Of a stretch of 64,000 bases of DNA, positions 60,493 to 64,000 are shown in pieces (the first letter of the stretch is position 1; each line of letters starts with the position of its first letter). The DNA is from Schistosoma haematobium. Lineage: Eukaryota > Platyhelminthes > Trematoda > Strigeidida > Schistosomatidae. Location: NCBI RefSeq assembly GCF_000699445.3, contig NC_067198.1, forward strand, positions 8,678,801-8,742,800, given 5' to 3'. The notes under the pieces are model-generated. The model had not been told where the DNA came from. It saw nothing but the letters and a program-made list of their open reading frames with translations, and did not search any database. The position numbers and the translations under genes were made by a program.

Positions 60493-60738
60493 GTTAACAA
60501 TGATACTGATTTGTCTTTTAATTTTTATTTGTCTTTGTTACCGAATTATTGATTATTTCAATCGACATGAAATGATGAAATCACTTTTTGTGTATAATAA
60601 ATTCCCTTTATCTAAACAATCTTCTTATAAAAATATTAATGATAATGGAAATAATAAATTATTATCATTAATGCATAAAGAAGAACAGAACATATCAGAT
60701 TGGTTTACAATTACTTTGTGTAATTTAAATCCTATACG
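60493..60738 (+). CDS. Exon 2: membrane segment of the unrecognised gene
   Basis: The first base completes the split codon left by exon 1 (AG+G, Arg), then TTA ACA ATG follows without a stop. The product continues 'MILICLLIFICLCYRIIDYF', a hydrophobic stretch of about 15 residues that would be residues 317-331 of the joined protein, followed by a polar segment with 'NIS' as a possible N-glycosylation site. The exon ends CG at a perfect donor (GTAAGT, 60739-60744). An alternative is that this is a first coding exon receiving the schistosome spliced leader, because ATG 60500 lies 7 bases after the acceptor. Function is unknown. Confidence 0.75.
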
Positions 60739-60744
60739 GTAAGT

Positions 60745-63010
60745 AATAATGAAAAAAATGGTGTGATCTATTAAATGTTTTATTCATATTGAGTGTAAAA
60801 GTTTACATTTTTAATTACAATAATAATAGTAGTATTAATTATATGTCTAATGTTGAACTACCGTACTCGTAATATTCAGGGTAATCAGTAACAGATTTGC
60901 TGATAGGATTTCGAAGATTTTATACAAGCTCATAAGGAAAAGTTTTGACAAGGATAATTAGTAAACTAAAACAGGAAACCTTATGACTGCAAGTGTAAGC
61001 TTTAAAAAATTATAGCATATATGTATGAGCCTGTTATCATACTCCTGTTTAGTTGTTTAATGGATATCGACGGCTAACAGGTAAGCCTAGGTTTTTAGGT
61101 TTGACTTTATTGATTAGTGAATTACTAAGGCATTGTGAATTTTTCAATGATTTATATCTCAGCCAAGTTTTACTGATGTCTATTCTCGAAATCATTATTG
61201 TATATGAAAGTATGCCATTTGTTTCGAAGTAACTCATTTTAATTACCAATTGTTCAATAAATCAATGCTTATTGATTAGGAACTTTGAGTAGGTTAATCA
61301 GATTTCATAAATGATCACCATTTGGTTATACAAAATTCAAATGATCAAGCATCGTATAACTATATTGTTGGATTGTACTATTAATACGAACAAAATCTTT
61401 TCAAATACATTATTTGCTTATAGGCTATTTAATCAGTGCTGGATTATTTAGCATTTAAGTAATGCGTAAAATGTTTATTTTAGAGTAATAAAAGTAAGGC
61501 ACTATGAAAATATTAATCTTAAGATAATCCTAATTTTTCATTGTATACGGATGTCTAAATTATGTAACGTATATCGAAATAAATAGTCACTTCACGTATC
61601 ATCGATGTAATTTGCAAAATGACTACAAGTCAATTAGAATACTATTAATATTTTAGTCAATTAATATAATTATTAGCTACATACATTTGTACACTTGGTT
61701 GAAAGAAAAACAAAAACCTGGTTTCGTATTCACTATATGCAAACTGAGAGGCTTCATTCTTACAATGTTTAATGCTATGTATTTACCCAGTAGTTCAGTA
61801 TTTTGGATAATCTTACTAACTAAAAAGGGTAATATAAATTAAATGATGGTTGAAAATTTTTTCCTTTCTAAGTGAATCGTATAGGTGAACTCATAATATT
61901 CTAAGAAGGAGTGCACAAGTCAGGAGTGATACTGTTTACTTAGGAAGAAGTTTATTTTTATCATTATTCTTGCTTATTAGATTAGTACTATTCCCTAAAC
62001 AGTTTATACAGGTAAAAGAAACGAGATTTTCTAATTTGGAAAGCTACCATAAAAAGAGAAGAATTTATGTCGTAGGGTTAAAAATATTTGGAACACAGTA
62101 AATATATATTGTTCAACCGTTAAACCATTGGGAGTAGAACTGTTATGTTTAGATTCCGTTTGATCAGGTTTGATATGGCCATCAGATTAACATCACTATT
62201 CTTCTCAAAAAAACGTTTGGCTAAAACCCAAATACATATATATCTATCTGGTAAATAAATTCAATAATTCATTATTATTTAATTAGAACTAAACAGAGTC
62301 ACTAATTTATATAGAATGGATGGAGTATAGATAATTATGAAGTACGAGAAATACATTCTATCTTATTTGGGATCAGCAATCTGAATGTGCTTGCATGGCA
62401 GGTTCGATATTTACTCTGGTGTTCGAACACAGGGCCTTTCGCATAGAAACGTTAACGCGTTGTTCAATTGGCACTTAAGTCCATATATAGTTGCATCCAG
62501 CCAAATATTTTGTATATAAAACGAATGGAATAGAGAGAAGAGAAACGATGCAGAGTGGAGATGGCTGGTAAGCCAACTCCCATTTAACCAAGCGTTAATC
62601 AGTATTTATAGTTACACAAAAGTTACAGATATATGATGAGTAATGGGATAAGAATTGTACACACACCTACGCGCTCATATAAAAACAGTTAAGATTGATA
62701 AGCGAATAACTAACAAGGTCAGAATGTGACTCAAGTAGAATGAATAGAATGGGCCGTCCAAAAGCTAGAATAAGGTATGTGGACTTAACATAATAACCGA
62801 CACTAGAAAAGGTCATTATACCATACTGTTTGTTAATGGTGATTATGATTTGACCATAATTATTGCCAATTATTAATTGATAAGTATACCCTAAGAGTTG
62901 GTAATCGTATATTTCTGCATTAACTATTTTATCTAATTTTGTTTTAACTTATTCACTTTGGAAAACGAGCGGTTTAATAATAATAATTTTCATTAATTAT
63001 TTTTCTTTAT
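60745..63010. other. Intron 2
   Basis: AT-rich intron. A degenerate minus-strand SMα copy lies at 62345-62495. Nothing else recognised. Confidence 0.6.
62345..62495 (-). mobile_element. SMα-type (family A) retroposon, decayed
   Basis: In reverse order it has 'attctatcttatttgggatc', 'agcaatctgaatgtgcttgc', 'gatatttactctgg', a B-box-like 'gttcgaacacagg' and 'gttaacgcgttgttcaattgg'. Confidence 0.55.
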
Positions 63011-63015
63011 TTTAG

Positions 63016-63192
63016 TGGAAGCGCATTATTCACTGTAGAAAATGGTTCGGAAATCTACGATCGTATTATTAAAATTCGTCAGAATGAAATAGATTTCACT
63101 GGTATAACTAAAATAGTGAATAACAATAATGCTCTTGTATCCAAAGCATTACTTAAACGGACTGGACATAAACTGAATGAAATGTTAAAATT
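63016..63192 (+). CDS. Exon 3 of the unrecognised gene
   Basis: It is preceded by 'tttctttattttag' and starts with T, completing CG|T (Arg), so 'NPIR' runs into 'GSALFTVENGSEIYDRIIK'. It codes about 59 residues without a stop and ends at AAATT before the donor GTAAGT (63193-63198), leaving two bases for the next exon. It contains 'NGS', a possible N-glycosylation site. The composition is balanced rather than AT-noise, supporting real coding. The domain is not recognised and the next exon is not found before 64000. Confidence 0.8.
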
Positions 63193-64000
63193 GTAAGTAG
63201 TATCTTTCCATAATATTTAGTATGAGATTACTTTTCTGTATTTTGTATATTGACCCAGAACATCAGGTTGATGTACTAAAATCTTTGAAAATTATTAATC
63301 GAAAATCAAACTTTATCTTTTAAAATTTGTCTAGGCTACAGCCATTAAACATCTCAAGCCGGATCTATATATTTACCTGTAAACATTAGTAAAACATTCC
63401 TTACTACTTTTCAACACTATTTACAATTTATTACATTACTCTTGCGAATTTCCCTTATTTTAATTGGATCATTCTCATTTCATACAAATTCATAAATTTT
63501 ATTAATCATAGCTCAAGTTGTCGTTAACAATTATTCCCTTGTGTTCAGTTACTTCATCACATAATCAAGTGGAAGATATCTGAGAAACCTAGAGTGACTT
63601 GTAGAAGTAACTGGTTTATTTATAATTACTGATAACTTGATAAAAAAAGGAATTCGTTTTGGAATGTAGCTATGTAACCAAATTGTTATTGAAGAAATGT
63701 CTCCAAAAGAATATCTTTAAGTAAAGAATAGATTTTTACAACTGTTCATTCAAAAATTGAATATTTCATAATTAACAGATATCTAGTTTAGTTTTTAACA
63801 ATTGTCATTGTTGTTTATGCCTCCTTGATTTGTCCATCAACATAATGTTAAACTCCTTGCTCCCTTCCCAATTAATCACACTGTTTTATTCATGAACAAT
63901 CAAGTCGACTTGATTTAAAAGTGGGTTTAGCAGTGAAAAAAAGGAAATTGTTTCCGAACCATTTGAAGCTCGTCACCTGTATGTACTTAAAAACAATATT
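63193..64000. other. Start of intron 3, nothing recognised
   Basis: AT-rich, no further exon with acceptor and open frame identified. Confidence 0.5.

Noticed and set aside
296..64000. CRISPR arrays or bacterial operons
   Set aside because: No regular spaced repeats, ribosome-binding sites or compact gene order; introns and retroposons point to an animal genome.

Overview
This looks like nuclear DNA of a blood fluke (Schistosoma). It is very AT-rich with one large-intron gene and is crowded with short retroposons. Many of these match the architecture of the SMα repeat of schistosomes: a tRNA-like pol III head, then a hammerhead ribozyme ending near a cleavage triplet GTC, then a tail. The species cannot be fixed from the sequence alone.

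Only one host gene is convincing. Three plus-strand exons (42629-43569, 60493-60738, 63016-63192) join in a consistent reading frame across introns of about 16.9 kb and 2.3 kb. They give at least 454 residues: an Asn-rich N-terminal region, one short hydrophobic segment, then a region with possible N-glycosylation sites. The product is not recognised and the gene continues past the window.

The rest is mobile DNA and its remains. (1) A near-complete Penelope-like element at 7640-10598 has an RT with a YIDD motif, a GIY-YIG nuclease and two identical 122-bp terminal repeats. Each repeat holds a minimal hammerhead-like core, and the ORF is split by two single-base frameshifts. (2) An older, different Penelope GIY-YIG remnant lies at 57240-57575. 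(3) The 3' end of an RTE-type non-LTR element at 1788-2399 is flanked by imperfect 44-bp direct repeats. (4) Two solo LTRs of one family (16980-17472 and 35417-35890) are present, one with a perfect 5-bp target duplication. (5) Three copies of another repeat ('family C') with conserved reading frames, one of them (32195-32765) with a visible (TAAA)-type 3' tail, look like a non-LTR 3' terminus. (6) About a dozen and a half SMα-type ('family A') copies. (7) About twenty copies of a second tRNA-headed retroposon ('family B') that also carries a hammerhead motif with a different core spelling (CTGAGGA). One family B copy has a 13-bp target duplication. (8) One copy of a third tRNA-headed, hammerhead-bearing unit at 11.6 kb.

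The two most unusual features concern the retroposons. Many family A and B copies exist as fused inverted half-copies (fold-backs). In addition, an approximately 180-bp piece of the host gene's first exon, with its splice donor and adjacent intron, sits inside a minus-strand SMα copy at 45001-45180.
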